Origin: JADFQT01 sp965216025
GTDB taxonomy: Bacteria > Chloroflexota > Dehalococcoidia > Lucifugimonadales > UBA3495
Reading direction: 5' to 3'
Length of the DNA: 64,000 nucleotides
NCBI GenBank assembly: GCA_965216025.1
Contig: CBDCEX010000013.1
Span: 310,001 to 374,000 of the forward strand
In this document: in pieces, positions 8,326-17,632 of the stretch
How the letters are laid out: the number at the start of each line of letters is the position of its first letter
Position numbering within the stretch: position 1 is the stretch's first letter
Translations under genes and position numbers: made by a program
The notes under the pieces: generated by a model
What the model was told of the DNA's origin: nothing
Seen by the model: the letters and a program-made list of their open reading frames with translations, nothing else
Database searches by the model: none

Positions 8326-9741
8326 TTATCCCCCGCCGCCCCGCACCTCCAGGCTGGGTTTGGTCATGTCCTCCGGGTTCAGCAGCTGGTCCAGCTCGGC
8401 ATCGGATAGCTCGGTGCGGAGCTTGGCCACCTCGCGGATGGTCTGCCCGGTCGAGGAGGCTTCCTTGGTAATGGCGGCGGCGGCATCGTAGCCGATGGCC
8501 GGAGACAGGGCCGTCCCCAGCATGAGCCCCCTTTCCACCATTGACGGACCGGTCTCAGTGGCCTGGATTCCCTTGACACACTGCTCCCCGAAGTTATTGG
8601 CGGAGGCCGACAGCAGCGAGATGGACTGCAGAATGTTGAAGGCCGCCACCGGCATCAGGGTATTCAACTCAAAATAGCTGCCCTGCCCGGCCAGGGCCAC
8701 CGTGGCGTCGTTACCCATGACCTGGATCGCCACCTGGATTACCGATTCGGATATGACCGGATTGATTTTGCCCGGCATGATGGAGCTGCCCGGCTGGACC
8801 TCCGGCAGGGAGATCTCCCCCAGGCCGGCTCGGGGGCCGCTGCCGATGAAGCGGATGTCGTTGGCGATTTTATGCAGGCTGATGGCCACGGTGCGGAGTT
8901 GGCCGCTGGCCTCCACCAGCGCGTCCAGGGTCGACTGGGCCTGAAAATGGTTTTCCGTCTCTCTAATCTCCACCCCGGTGGTCTGGGATAGCCGGCGGCA
9001 GGTGCGCGGGGAAAACTCAGGGTGGGTGTTCACCCCCGTACCCACTGCGGTGCCTCCCAGGGCAACCTCGGCTAGGGCCTCCTGAGCTCTCCCCAAACGC
9101 TTAATGCTGTTCTCCGCCTGCCCGGCGAATCCCAAGAATTCCTGTCCCAGCCGTACCGGGGTGGCGTCCTGGAGATGGGTGCGGCCGGTCTTGATGATGG
9201 GCCAGAACTCCTCAGATTTGTTCCGAAGCTCACCACTCAGGTTCTGCAACGCCGGAATCAGGTCTTCCTTGATCGCCAGCAGAGTCGCCAGGTGTATCGC
9301 GGTGGGGATGACATCGTTGGAAGACTGGCCCAGATTAACGTGGTCGTTGGGGTGAACCAGCCGGGAGCCCAGGTCGCCGCCCATTAACTGGGAGGCCCGG
9401 TTGGCGATCACCTCGTTGGCATTAGTGTTGGTGGAAGTCCCGGAACCGGTCTGAAATATATCCAGCACGAAATGGTCGTCCAGCTTTCCGTCGATGACTT
9501 CCTGGGCCGCTTGGATTATCGCCTGGCCGATTTTCTGGTCCAGAACCTCCATCTCCACGAAGGTTTGCGCGGCGGCCTGCTTGATCAACCCCAGCGCGCG
9601 GATGAAGGTTCGAGAAAACCGCAGGTCGCTGATGGGAAAGTTGAGCACCGCCCGCATGGTGGAGGCGCCGTAAAGGGCGTCAGCGGGGACCTCCATATCA
9701 CCCATGGAGTCTCGCTCTATTCTTACGTTTTTGGCAGCCAT
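8326..9741 (-). CDS. fumC: Class II fumarate hydratase
   Basis: 471-aa fumarase/aspartase superfamily enzyme interconverting fumarate and malate in the TCA cycle. It contains TGSGTSTNTNANEV, SSNDVIPTAIH, GRTHLQDATPV, GGTAVGTG and the signature GSSIMPGKINPV with the catalytic Ser loop. Length and motifs match class II fumarases; aspartase is the main alternative, but the gene reads closer to FumC. The start MAAKNVRIERDSMG is typical of the family. It converges on the Grx-DinB gene; 56 bases with a degenerate CCCCC/GGGGG hairpin separate the stops. Confidence 0.93.
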   Translation of the reverse strand: MAAKNVRIERDSMGDMEVPADALYGASTMRAVLNFPISDLRFSRTFIRALGLIKQAAAQTFVEMEVLDQKIGQAIIQAAQEVIDGKLDDHFVLDIFQTGSGTSTNTNANEVIANRASQLMGGDLGSRLVHPNDHVNLGQSSNDVIPTAIHLATLLAIKEDLIPALQNLSGELRNKSEEFWPIIKTGRTHLQDATPVRLGQEFLGFAGQAENSIKRLGRAQEALAEVALGGTAVGTGVNTHPEFSPRTCRRLSQTTGVEIRETENHFQAQSTLDALVEASGQLRTVAISLHKIANDIRFIGSGPRAGLGEISLPEVQPGSSIMPGKINPVISESVIQVAIQVMGNDATVALAGQGSYFELNTLMPVAAFNILQSISLLSASANNFGEQCVKGIQATETGPSMVERGLMLGTALSPAIGYDAAAAITKEASSTGQTIREVAKLRTELSDAELDQLLNPEDMTKPSLEVRGGGG

Positions 9742-9820
9742 CGGGGCACCATCCTTATCCGCAAAGTTGCCCTGTGATTTTAGCCGCTATCCCTGACGTT
9801 GGGTAGTGCCGGCGGGCTGG

Positions 9821-10030
9821 CTTGCGAGGGCCGCAGGCTCGAAGCAATCTCAAAACGTTAAGGTAGGATTGCTTCGCTTCGCTGCAATGAAATAGCCCGT
9901 TCGCCCTTCGACCGGCTCAGGACGAACGGGTTCCCAACCGCTCGTGGTGAGCCTGTCGAACCATGAGCGGAGGCGCATCCATTAACATCAGTAGGTGGAG
10001 CTCCGCTGGAGCATGGTAGCTTACAATGAC
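9821..10030 (-). repeat. Dispersed intergenic repeat, copy B
   Basis: Same modules as copy A in reverse order: ttgcgagggccgcaggctcg, gaagcaatc...gattgcttc, gcccgttcgcccttcg, gctcgtggtgagcctgtcg, and tggagctccgctggagcatg, ending cttacaatgac. It fills the gap between fumC and the GMC oxidoreductase gene. More diverged than copies A, C and D. Confidence 0.75.
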
Positions 10031-10068
10031 AATGGGTAGAACCGAAAGGCCCTGGGATCGCCTCCGGG

Positions 10069-11619
10069 CTAGCTCCCCTGGTCGATCCACTCGGCAACCC
10101 GCTCCGCTATCATTATGGTGGTGGCGTTGGTGTTGGCGCGAATCACGTCGGGCATCACGGAGGCGTCAACCACTCGCAGATTCTCCAGTCCGTAGACCCG
10201 GCAATACTGGTCCACTACCGCTGTTGGGTCCGAACCCAGCCCCATCTTGCAGGTGCCGGAGGAGTGATGCTGGGTATAGGCGTTGCGCAGCAGCCAGTTA
10301 TCCAGCGCCTCGTCCGACGCCAGATCGTCGTCGGTGGGATTCAGTCGCTCCGCGATAATGTCCCTGAATCGTGAACTCTGGGACAGGCGGATTCCCAGCC
10401 GCACGGCTTGCCGCATCTTTTGCCGGTCTACCGGGTCGGACAGGTAGTCGTAGTTCAACTCCGGCTGCACGTGGGGGTCGGTCGAGGTCAACCGCAGGCG
10501 CCCGGCGGTGGAGGCGTTCTGCAGCGCGGCGCTGAATCCGAAGTGAAAGGCGTCACTCTCTATCTTAACGCTGGCGGGCCGGTGCTCACTGGTCATCAAG
10601 ATGGGAGCGAGCTGAATGTCACCTCGGGTTCCAGAGCCCTCCGGACTGTAGCGGAGGCCCACCTGGATACTGGGGGCAGAATCGTCCGGGGGCTGGCCAT
10701 GGCATCGAAACAGAGTGAAGACCGCCGGATGGTCCCTCAGGTTTTCGCCCACACCGGGCAGGTCATGGACCAATTCAATCCCCAGGCCTTGAATCTGTTG
10801 GGCTGGGCCCACACCCGATAGCAGCAGAACCTGGGGGGAAGCGATGGCGCCGCTGCTCAGTATAATCTGGTCGGCTTCCACGGTGAAGACCTCTTCCCCG
10901 CTTTCCGCCTCCACGGCGACGGCCTTCTTCCCCTGAAAAAGAATGCGCCGTACGGTGACATTTCCCCGGGTCGTCAGGTTCAACCGGTGCCGGGCAGGAC
11001 CCAAATAGGTCAGGGCGGTGCTCATCCGAACGCCGTCGATATTGTTTAGAGGACGGGCGGCGACGCCGTTGGAATCCGGGTGGTTCTGATCCGGGTCTTC
11101 GGGAAACCCCAGGTCCACGCAGGCGTCATAAAAGGACCGCGACGGCGCCAGCCATTCCTCCCGCTTATAGCGGCGGACGGGAATCGGACCCTCGTTGCCA
11201 TGAAAATCTCCACCGGGGAAGTCCAAGTCGTTTTCCAGCCGGCGAAAGTAGGGCAGCACCTTGAGGAAAGACCACTCGTCGTTGCCCCAGGTGGCCCAGT
11301 TATCGTAGTCCTCGGGCACCCCCCGAAACAGCACCTGGCCATTGATGGCGCTGGAGCCTCCAGTAGCCCGGCCTCGGGGGATCTGAATCGGCTCCGGCTG
11401 CAATGGTGTCGCCTTTGCGGTGTACCCCCAATTGTGGGGGCCGTAGGCGGAGCGCCACACATTGTTGCCATCTTTCAGGTCGAGGGGCAGGTGCTCAAAT
11501 TCCGGGTAGTCGGGACCGGCCTCCAGCAGGAGGACGGTTCGGCTGGCATCCTCCAAGAGGCGATTGGCCAGCACACAGCCGGCGGAACCAGCGCCGATGA
11601 CGATAAAGTCGTATTTCAA
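10069..11619 (-). CDS. GMC-family FAD-dependent oxidoreductase (choline dehydrogenase-like)
   Basis: 516-aa glucose-methanol-choline oxidoreductase. The N-terminal FAD-binding Rossmann motif is IVIGAGSAGCVLANRL; GMC signature 1 is PRGRATGGSSAINGQ near residue 85; signature 2 is around ILSSGAIASPQVLLLSGVGP. The catalytic His is in YTQHHSSGTCKMG and the C-terminal NTNATTIMIAERVAEW is intact. It oxidises an alcohol substrate that cannot be named. It lies 39 bases downstream of the iron-containing alcohol dehydrogenase gene on the same strand, so the two probably form an alcohol-oxidation operon. Confidence 0.92.
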   Translation of the reverse strand: MKYDFIVIGAGSAGCVLANRLLEDASRTVLLLEAGPDYPEFEHLPLDLKDGNNVWRSAYGPHNWGYTAKATPLQPEPIQIPRGRATGGSSAINGQVLFRGVPEDYDNWATWGNDEWSFLKVLPYFRRLENDLDFPGGDFHGNEGPIPVRRYKREEWLAPSRSFYDACVDLGFPEDPDQNHPDSNGVAARPLNNIDGVRMSTALTYLGPARHRLNLTTRGNVTVRRILFQGKKAVAVEAESGEEVFTVEADQIILSSGAIASPQVLLLSGVGPAQQIQGLGIELVHDLPGVGENLRDHPAVFTLFRCHGQPPDDSAPSIQVGLRYSPEGSGTRGDIQLAPILMTSEHRPASVKIESDAFHFGFSAALQNASTAGRLRLTSTDPHVQPELNYDYLSDPVDRQKMRQAVRLGIRLSQSSRFRDIIAERLNPTDDDLASDEALDNWLLRNAYTQHHSSGTCKMGLGSDPTAVVDQYCRVYGLENLRVVDASVMPDVIRANTNATTIMIAERVAEWIDQGS

Positions 11620-11658
11620 TTAGGGTGCCTCCAGTATCTCCGCATTCCTAACATTTAC

Positions 11659-12966
11659 TTACCAGGCCTCCCGCAGCAGCTCCACCAGCTCGGAGGCTTC
11701 CTTTACCGGACGAATGTTTCGATGCAGAGCGAAGTCGGTCATGGCGTCTTCGGCGATCAGCTCAATTCCCTCCCGAGGAACTCCCACATCCCGCAATCTG
11801 AGCGGCATTCCCAAATCGCTAAAGGTTTCGGCTATAGCCTCGGCGGCGGCGACGGCCGGGGCGTCCTCGTCCATAGCTGCCATATCAACCCCCATCAGCG
11901 ACGCCAAACGCGCTTGTCCGGAGGGATTATGAGCCTGGTTAAACCGCATTCCGGGGGCTGTCAGGATTGAGTAGGCAGCGCCGTGGTCGCACTCCGGGTA
12001 GCTGGCGTCCAAGGAATGGGCCAGCGCCGTCACCACTCCGGTGGCCCCGCCGGTCAGACCGCTGTCCGATGCTCGATTGTACATAAAGGACGCGGCGCAC
12101 AGATTCAGCCGCACCGGCCCGTTGTCCGGCTCCGGGTCAACCAGCTTCAAGTTGTTCAGCAGCAAATTCAAGGCTTGGGTCAAGTCCCCCTCGGCCAGGG
12201 GGTTCAGGCTGGCGGATTGGAGCCCGGCCACTACACCGCTGAAAAGGGATCCGGCGGCGCTGAGACACAGGCCCGGCGGGGCGGTAAGCAGCGCCTCGGT
12301 ATCCCAAAAAACTGCGACCGGGCGAGTTTTGGGATCGAACATCTCTAGCCTGTGGCCCGTCTCGGAATCGGTAACCGCCGTGCCCGCCCGATTTGCAGCG
12401 GTGGACGGAGTGGTCAAGACGACGATGTTAGGCACTTTGGGCTGCATCAGACGGGGACTGAGGGGCCGCTCTCCGGGCGGATACTTGGTCGCGTGGTCCT
12501 GGAGGGTCCCGCCTTCCGCTAGCATTATGGTGATTGCCCGGGCGGTGACCACGGCGCTACCGCCCCCAACCGCCACAATCAGGTCTGGCCCGAACGAATC
12601 TGGACCGAGGGTCGCGGCCTGGGCGACCCCCTGCAGCACGGAGGTGGCGGGAGAGCCGGCCCTGACGCCCTCGAACACCCCGGCCAGTTTGTCTCCCAGG
12701 GCCTGTTTTACCCGGTCCAGCAAATTCGTGCGGTGGGCCACCGTCTGTCCGCACACTACCAGAGCCCGCCGCGCCCCGGCTCGGTTCGCCTCCTCCCCCA
12801 CACGCTCCAGGGCGTTGTCCCCGGCATAAATCCGGACCGGGTTGCTCACGTGACGGAAGGCTGCCGGTGCTGCCAAAATCCCTGCTCCTACCTGCTGCCG
12901 CGACCAAGTTTCGCGTTCAAGTTCATCGACGCTCCCTATCTTGCCATCTGACGCCGGCTTTGGCAA
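11659..12966 (-). CDS. Iron-containing alcohol dehydrogenase (maleylacetate-reductase-like)
   Basis: 435-aa Fe-ADH superfamily protein. The NAD(P) motif appears as VGGGSAVVTARA, close to the GGGS of the family, and the metal-binding part includes AHSLDASYPECDHGAAYS with the two expected His residues. Maleylacetate reductase and group III alcohol dehydrogenases are both possible. The start codon is 19 bases from the left end of ISAs1 copy 2, so the native promoter has probably been displaced and expression may now depend on the element. It is followed by the GMC oxidoreductase. Confidence 0.82.
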   Translation of the reverse strand: MPKPASDGKIGSVDELERETWSRQQVGAGILAAPAAFRHVSNPVRIYAGDNALERVGEEANRAGARRALVVCGQTVAHRTNLLDRVKQALGDKLAGVFEGVRAGSPATSVLQGVAQAATLGPDSFGPDLIVAVGGGSAVVTARAITIMLAEGGTLQDHATKYPPGERPLSPRLMQPKVPNIVVLTTPSTAANRAGTAVTDSETGHRLEMFDPKTRPVAVFWDTEALLTAPPGLCLSAAGSLFSGVVAGLQSASLNPLAEGDLTQALNLLLNNLKLVDPEPDNGPVRLNLCAASFMYNRASDSGLTGGATGVVTALAHSLDASYPECDHGAAYSILTAPGMRFNQAHNPSGQARLASLMGVDMAAMDEDAPAVAAAEAIAETFSDLGMPLRLRDVGVPREGIELIAEDAMTDFALHRNIRPVKEASELVELLREAW

Positions 12967-12984
12967 TTTTGCCGGTAGGTGTGG

Positions 12985-14257
12985 CAGGGCCTTTTCATTT
13001 TCTCAAAATAGTATAAAATTATTACCAGTTTAAGCGGGAGGGGAGGATGATGACTTTGAGAGAAACGCTGGATTTGGTGCCTGACTTCCGGAGTAGCCAA
13101 GGGCGACGCCACTCTTTGGGGGCGATCCTGGCCTTGGCCACCTGTGCCATGCTGTGCGGCGCCCGCAGCTTATACGCCATAGCTCAATGGGGGCGGGACC
13201 AAGGGGGTGCTACGGCGCAGCTTTTGGGGTTCAGCCAGGAGAAGACACCCTGCGTGGCCACCCTCCACCGGGTGTTCAAGGGCCTGGACGTGGCGGCCTT
13301 TGAGGCAGAAGTCGGCAACTGGCTGGCAAATAGCGGGGTAGAGGCGGATGACCCCCTGTCCCTGGACGGGAAAACCTTGCGAGGGGTCCACGGCCAAGAG
13401 ATACCCGGGGTCCATCTGGTGTCGGCCTACGCTAGCCGCGCTGGGGCAGTGCTGGCGCAGGTAGCTGCGCCGGGCAAAGGGGAAGAATTGGCGGCGGTCA
13501 AAGAAGTATTGGGCCAGGTACCCCTGAAGGGTCGGGTAGTAGTAGCTGATGCCTTACTGACCCAACGGAAAGTCTGTGAGCAGATTGTGGCAGGCGGCGG
13601 AGAGTATCTGCTGCCAGTTAAAGAGAATCAGCCCACCTTGCGCCGAGACTTGGAGGTGGCTTTTTCCCCTGCTAGGAACTGAGAGGGCTGGTGGGCCAAC
13701 CGTACCTCCCTGGCTAGCAGCGGAGTGGCGAGCACGCGGGGCCAAGCTGACGGTCTGGGCCGATGCTCCAGTAAAGCGGCGTCATGGGCGGCTGGAGCGG
13801 CGAGAGTTGTGGGCCTTGGCCGACCCAGAGCTAAATGGCTACGTGGGCAGCGCTGGGACGGTCGGGGAAGCGTGGCCGCATCTGCAACAGGTGTGTCGGC
13901 TAGAGCACCAGCGGGTCGTGAAGGGCAAGAAACAGGTGGCTGTGAGCTATGCAATTAGCAGTCTCCCAGCCACTGATGCCGATGCCAGGCGATTGTTGAG
14001 CCTTTCCCGTGGGCACTGGGGCATCGAGAACCGCCTCCACTGGGTACGGAATGTGACCTTCGACGAGGACCGCTCTCAGGTGCGCACTGGGGCCGCCCCA
14101 CAGGTTCTGGCGGGCCTGCGGAACCTGGTCATCAGCTTGGTACGTCGGGCTGGGCATTCCAACGTAGCCGCTGCCCTACGCCGCCACAATGCCCATCTCA
14201 GCGAAGCTTTCGACATGATGGGCTTTACCTACCAGGCAGGAGAATGAAAAGACCCTG
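12985..14257 (+). mobile_element. ISAs1-family insertion sequence, copy 2
   Basis: 1273 bp. The inverted ends are CAGGGCCTTTTCATTTTCTC on the left and GAGAATGAAAAGACCCTG on the right. A 10-base direct repeat gtaggtgtgg flanks it at 12975-12984 and 14258-14267, marking a clean insertion. It carries one transposase region in two overlapping frames. The right end has A for G at 14252 compared with copies 1 and 3. Confidence 0.95.
13047..14247 (+). CDS. ISAs1-family transposase, two overlapping frames
   Basis: ORF1 (13047-13682, 211 aa) has the DDE_Tnp_1-associated N-terminus (LRETLDLVPDFRSSQGRRHS) and the first catalytic Asp region, LSLDGKTLRGVHGQE. The rest (HGRLERRELW ... HWGIENRLHWVRNVTFDEDRS) is in the +1 frame, ending at 14247. 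The switch must occur near GGCTTTTTCCCCTGC at about 13659-13673, before the ORF1 TGA. The same arrangement occurs in all three copies. Either a +1 (or -2) programmed frameshift makes the full protein of about 390 residues, or a broken master copy spread with help in trans. Confidence 0.8.
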
Positions 14258-14384
14258 GTAGGTGTGGCCGCCGTTTGGGGAAATCCCCCTATATCCCCCT
14301 TGGCAAAGGGGGGCTGAGATAGTCCGGGATGCCCAATAGACGCACCAAACCCGCCTGAGACGCACCTTGACCAGCATCTTCCTA

Positions 14385-14596
14385 CGTGCTACGGTGCCCT
14401 TGGAAACAGAATAGCGTGCGGTGCCCCGAAAGTCGGGGAGAATAGGGAATCCGGTGGAAATCCGGAACGGGCCCTGCACTGTGTTTGGGGAGTCTTGCGG
14501 CCAGCTTAGCGCAGCCACTATCCTGATGTTAGCAATGTTGGGGTGGGAAGGCGCCGCAAGGTGAAGATCCATTCAGTCAGGATACCTGCCGCGCAG
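14385..14596 (+). promoter_or_regulatory. Cobalamin (B12) riboswitch
   Basis: The leader of bluB carries the conserved aptamer core GGGAATCCGGTGGAAATCC (14445-14463), then GGAACGGGCCCTGCACTGTG, and ends with the B12-box-like segment tcaggatacctgcc (14577-14590). A GGTGCCC element and a ccgaaagtcgg hairpin precede it. A terminator follows at 14688. Adenosyl- or other cobamide binding would favour termination, giving feedback on lower-ligand synthesis. Boundaries are approximate. Confidence 0.88.
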
Positions 14597-14687
14597 AACC
14601 TACCTGCCAGGCGAGACGGCAAGCCGCGACGCCAGCTGGTAGTATGCCGCTTCGGGAATTGAGCGGGTCGTTTCCTTGGGAGTCGAT

Positions 14688-14717
14688 CCCCTGTCCTGAA
14701 GAGGCAGGGGCTTTTTT
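14688..14717 (+). terminator. Intrinsic terminator of the B12 riboswitch
   Basis: CCCCTG and CCT pair with AGG and CAGGGG around a GAAG loop, with one unpaired T, and TTTTTT follows at 14712-14717. It lies between the aptamer and the bluB ribosome site GGAGG (14741-14745), the usual place for a riboswitch expression platform. Confidence 0.85.
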
Positions 14718-14753
14718 AATCCCGGCGCTGCGGAGGGAGCGGAGGCTTAGTTC

Positions 14754-15554
14754 ATGAATACATCCCCGAAAGCATCCCTGGTACCAGCCCAAGGGGACAG
14801 TCCAGCAAAAAAAGAGCCGGACTCTCCAGCTGCTGACTTCCAGCCGGCGGAGCGAGAAGCGGTTTACCGGGCGATCCACTCCCGCCGGGATATCCGCCAT
14901 TTCCGCCCCGAGCCTATCCCCGACGAGGCCCTGGCAAGAATCATACAGGCCGCCCACCACGGGCCTTCCGTGGGGTTCATGCAGCCTTGGGACTTCATTC
15001 TGATTAAGGATCAGGGGGTTCGTAAGCAGGTACAGGCCCTGTTCCATCAGGAGCGGCAAGCCGCCGCCTGCTTTTTTGAAGAGCCGCGCCGCTCCCACTA
15101 CCTGTCCCTCAAGCTGGAGGGTATTCTTGATGCGCCGGTGAACCTGTGCGTCACCTGCGACCCGACCCGAGGAGAAGTAGTCCTGGGCAGAAACGCGGCG
15201 CCGGAGACCGACGTTTATTCCACCTGCTGCGCGGTGCAGAACCTCTGGCTGGCGGCCCGCAGCGAGGGTATCGGCATGGGGTGGGTCAGTATTCTCAAGC
15301 AGCCCCAGCTGAGAAAAATCCTGGGAATTCCCCCCCACATTATTCCGGTGGCATATCTCTGCTTGGGTTACCCGGTTACCTTTGAAGACCGGCCATTGCT
15401 GGAGACCGTGGGCTGGCGTAAGCGGCTTTCCCTGGAGCAGTTGCTGCACTTCGATAGCTGGGAAGCCGGGGCATCGGCAGATAGCGACTGGGAGGGATTT
15501 CAAGAGGCCCTTCAGTCCGCATCTGAGACCTCCGCCTCTAAGACCGCGGACTAG
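14754..15554 (+). CDS. bluB: 5,6-dimethylbenzimidazole synthase
   Basis: 266-aa nitroreductase-fold protein that fragments FMNH2 with O2 to give 5,6-dimethylbenzimidazole, the lower ligand of B12. BluB signatures: HSRRDIRHFRPEPIPDE, HHGPSVGFMQPWDFI, DVYSTCCAVQNLWLAARSEG, and GMGWVSILKQPQLRKILGIP. The first 40 residues are a low-complexity extension. GGAGG lies nine bases before the ATG. The B12 riboswitch and terminator upstream agree with the function. No other cobalamin gene is in the window. Confidence 0.93.
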   Translation: MNTSPKASLVPAQGDSPAKKEPDSPAADFQPAEREAVYRAIHSRRDIRHFRPEPIPDEALARIIQAAHHGPSVGFMQPWDFILIKDQGVRKQVQALFHQERQAAACFFEEPRRSHYLSLKLEGILDAPVNLCVTCDPTRGEVVLGRNAAPETDVYSTCCAVQNLWLAARSEGIGMGWVSILKQPQLRKILGIPPHIIPVAYLCLGYPVTFEDRPLLETVGWRKRLSLEQLLHFDSWEAGASADSDWEGFQEALQSASETSASKTAD

Positions 15555-15577
15555 TACCCCTCCTGAAGCAGGAATCT

Positions 15578-16159
15578 ATGGCAAAACATGGCCGGAGGCG
15601 TCGGCGTTTTGAGGAAATCCCTCTCAGTCCCCCTTTTGAAATGGGGGATTCAGGGGGATATGGATCTCGCCAGGTTGGTAATTTCTCCAGGAGTCTATCG
15701 CCGCTTGTGCTGGAGCCAGCCCCATCCGCCAGAATCCAGCGCTACCGGCAACAGAGCCTGCGCCTGATGGACAGCGCCTTGACCGAGATGCGCAGTGGCC
15801 GTTGGCTGCGCTCGGAGGAGTTGCTTTGGGGAAGCTTGACGCTGGCGGTCAAAGCGGTGGCGTTGACCCAGGGCGATGAAATAGAAGGCGATGAAGCGGT
15901 CCAAGAGTATGCTTCCCGCCTGGGACAGCAGCACCGGGACCGGCGGATAAGGGAGGCTTTCAAGCAGCTTTCCGGCTTCTCCGACACGGTGGACCGGGTT
16001 CGGGAATCCCGTTCCAGGATGGACTACCTTTTCCTGATATTAGATGACGTTAGCTCGGCCGTCGAGCGGCTGTGGGAGTTGGTTCAGGCTCCTGAGCCAC
16101 CCGCGCCCGAGTCGGATGAAATACCTGATGAAATTACCAGCAGTCCCGATGCTGGCTAA
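15578..16159 (+). CDS. PaREP1/HEPN-like hypothetical protein
   Basis: Up to 193 aa. The central part (RYRQQSLRLMDSALTEM, then WLRSEELLWGSLTLAVKAVA) resembles PaREP1-type helical proteins of the HEPN superfamily; this is a weak family match made by eye. The first 40 codons overlap the palindromic repeat at 15615-15664, so the true start is probably downstream, for example GTG 15707 or ATG 15768. The C-terminus is Pro/Glu-rich and overlaps the start of mtaB. It may be translationally coupled to mtaB. No function is assigned. Confidence 0.5.
   Translation: MAKHGRRRRRFEEIPLSPPFEMGDSGGYGSRQVGNFSRSLSPLVLEPAPSARIQRYRQQSLRLMDSALTEMRSGRWLRSEELLWGSLTLAVKAVALTQGDEIEGDEAVQEYASRLGQQHRDRRIREAFKQLSGFSDTVDRVRESRSRMDYLFLILDDVSSAVERLWELVQAPEPPAPESDEIPDEITSSPDAG
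15615..15664. repeat. Palindromic intergenic repeat, second unit
   Basis: AAATCCCTCTCAGTCCCCC pairs imperfectly with GGGGGATTCAGGGGGAT. Same family as 4398-4444, and like that copy it is followed by tggatct. Confidence 0.6.
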
Positions 16160-17540
16160 ACCACCGTCTCCCGCGTCTGGAGTTACCGTTCCTGTAGTTA
16201 CCCAGCCGCTGGGGAAGGTGCTGATACGAACTCATGGCTGCAAACTCAACCAGGCCGATAGTGACGTCATCACCCGCCAGTTCATCGAAGCAGGCTACCG
16301 GTTGGTCAATTCGGTGTCCGAGGCGGACGTCTTCGTCCTCAATACCTGCACGGTAACCGCCAATGCCGATGCCAAGGCGCGGCAGGCGTTGCGGGCTGCC
16401 CGGCGGGCAAACCCCACGGCAATAATCGTCGCGGCCGGCTGTTACCCGCAGCGGGCGGCGCAAGAACTCCACAACCTAGAAGCCGTGTCTCTGGTGGTTG
16501 ACAACACCCAGAAAGACCAGCTGGTATCCCAGGCGGTGGCACTGCACCAACCCAGCTCCTCCAGCCTGCCTCTGGTGGACCCAACTGCAGTTGGTCCAGA
16601 AGGCCCAAATATCTTTTCAGCCGTTGCCGCGGGCACCCGGCGCAGCCGGGCCATGATCAAAATTCAGGAAGGCTGCGACCAGGTTTGCGCCTACTGCATC
16701 GTCCCCAAGGTGCGGGGGCGGGAGCGCAGCATTCCTCCCGAAACCTTAATTCGGGAGATTAACCGGCGGACGGAGGAGGGGTTTAAAGAGGTGGTCCTAA
16801 CCGGCACCCAACTGGGCACCTATGGCTTCGACCTTCCCCCGATTGGTCTTGTTAATCTGGTCGGCCTGTTACGCCGCATTTTGGCCGAGACGACTGTGCC
16901 AAGAATTCGGGTCTCTTCCTTGCAGCCCCAGGAAATCAGCGCCGAGCTGCTCCGGCTTTGGGAAAACAGCCGGCTTTGCCCCCATTTCCACGTCCCCTTG
17001 CAGAGCGGCTCCGACTCTATTCTAAAATCCATGCGGCGCCGCTACGACACCGCGGGGTTCGATCGGTCGGTGGGGCTGATCCGCGAATTTATCTGCGACC
17101 CCGGAATCACCACCGATCTGATCGTGGGCTTCCCCGGGGAAGGTGAAGCGGAATTCAGGCAAAGCCGGGAGTTTGCCGCCGGCATCGGCTTCAGCGACAT
17201 GCACATCTTTCCCTACTCCCGCCGGCCGGGCACCAGCGCCCACCATTTTAACGGTCAAGTGGATGCGGCAGATAAACGGCCTCGGGTGAACCAGATGCTG
17301 GAGATAGCCAGCCGGACTTCCCAGGAGTTCCGCCGCAAGCAGCTGGGGCAAATCCGGCCGGTGCTTTGGGAATCCTGTCGGGAGAGTGGAGGTAGCCGCA
17401 CCTGGAGCGGGCTGACCGACAACTATATTCGGGTTTACGCCCTCAGGCCCCAGCACTCGAATAACGACCTGCACAACACCATAACCCCAGCCCGAATAAC
17501 TGCGCTGGACCGGAGCGGGGTCGCGGGCGAAGCCCTCTAG
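16116..17540 (+). CDS. mtaB: tRNA t6A37 methylthiotransferase
   Basis: Radical-SAM methylthiotransferase converting t6A37 to ms2t6A in ANN-decoding tRNAs. The N-terminal UPF0004 domain has three cluster Cys in THGCKLNQADSD, NTCTVT and AAGCYPQ. The radical-SAM triad is EGCDQVCAYCIVPKVRGRERS, with the RGRERS typical of MtaB rather than MiaB or RimO. A degenerate TRAM-like region with WSGLTDNYIRVYAL closes the protein. Several in-frame starts exist (16044, 16116, 16128, 16149); none has a strong ribosome site, and all overlap the preceding gene. Confidence 0.9.
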   Translation: MKYLMKLPAVPMLAKPPSPASGVTVPVVTQPLGKVLIRTHGCKLNQADSDVITRQFIEAGYRLVNSVSEADVFVLNTCTVTANADAKARQALRAARRANPTAIIVAAGCYPQRAAQELHNLEAVSLVVDNTQKDQLVSQAVALHQPSSSSLPLVDPTAVGPEGPNIFSAVAAGTRRSRAMIKIQEGCDQVCAYCIVPKVRGRERSIPPETLIREINRRTEEGFKEVVLTGTQLGTYGFDLPPIGLVNLVGLLRRILAETTVPRIRVSSLQPQEISAELLRLWENSRLCPHFHVPLQSGSDSILKSMRRRYDTAGFDRSVGLIREFICDPGITTDLIVGFPGEGEAEFRQSREFAAGIGFSDMHIFPYSRRPGTSAHHFNGQVDAADKRPRVNQMLEIASRTSQEFRRKQLGQIRPVLWESCRESGGSRTWSGLTDNYIRVYALRPQHSNNDLHNTITPARITALDRSGVAGEAL

Positions 17541-17632
17541 CCAGCGGCCCTCAGAGTCCAACCTGGTTGACCCTCCGGGCTCATGGTTTCCATCCTAGTT
17601 TCCCCAAGCCTCCGGTAGTTGCCTCCCCGCCC

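Noticed and set aside
13659..13673. Classical -1 slippery heptamer in ISAs1
   Set aside because: The required change is +1 (or -2), and the site is T5C4 rather than an A-rich heptamer; programmed -1 shifting does not fit.
14577..15503. Minus-strand frame of 308 codons opposite bluB
   Set aside because: Shadow frame; bluB has a riboswitch, a ribosome site and clear motifs.
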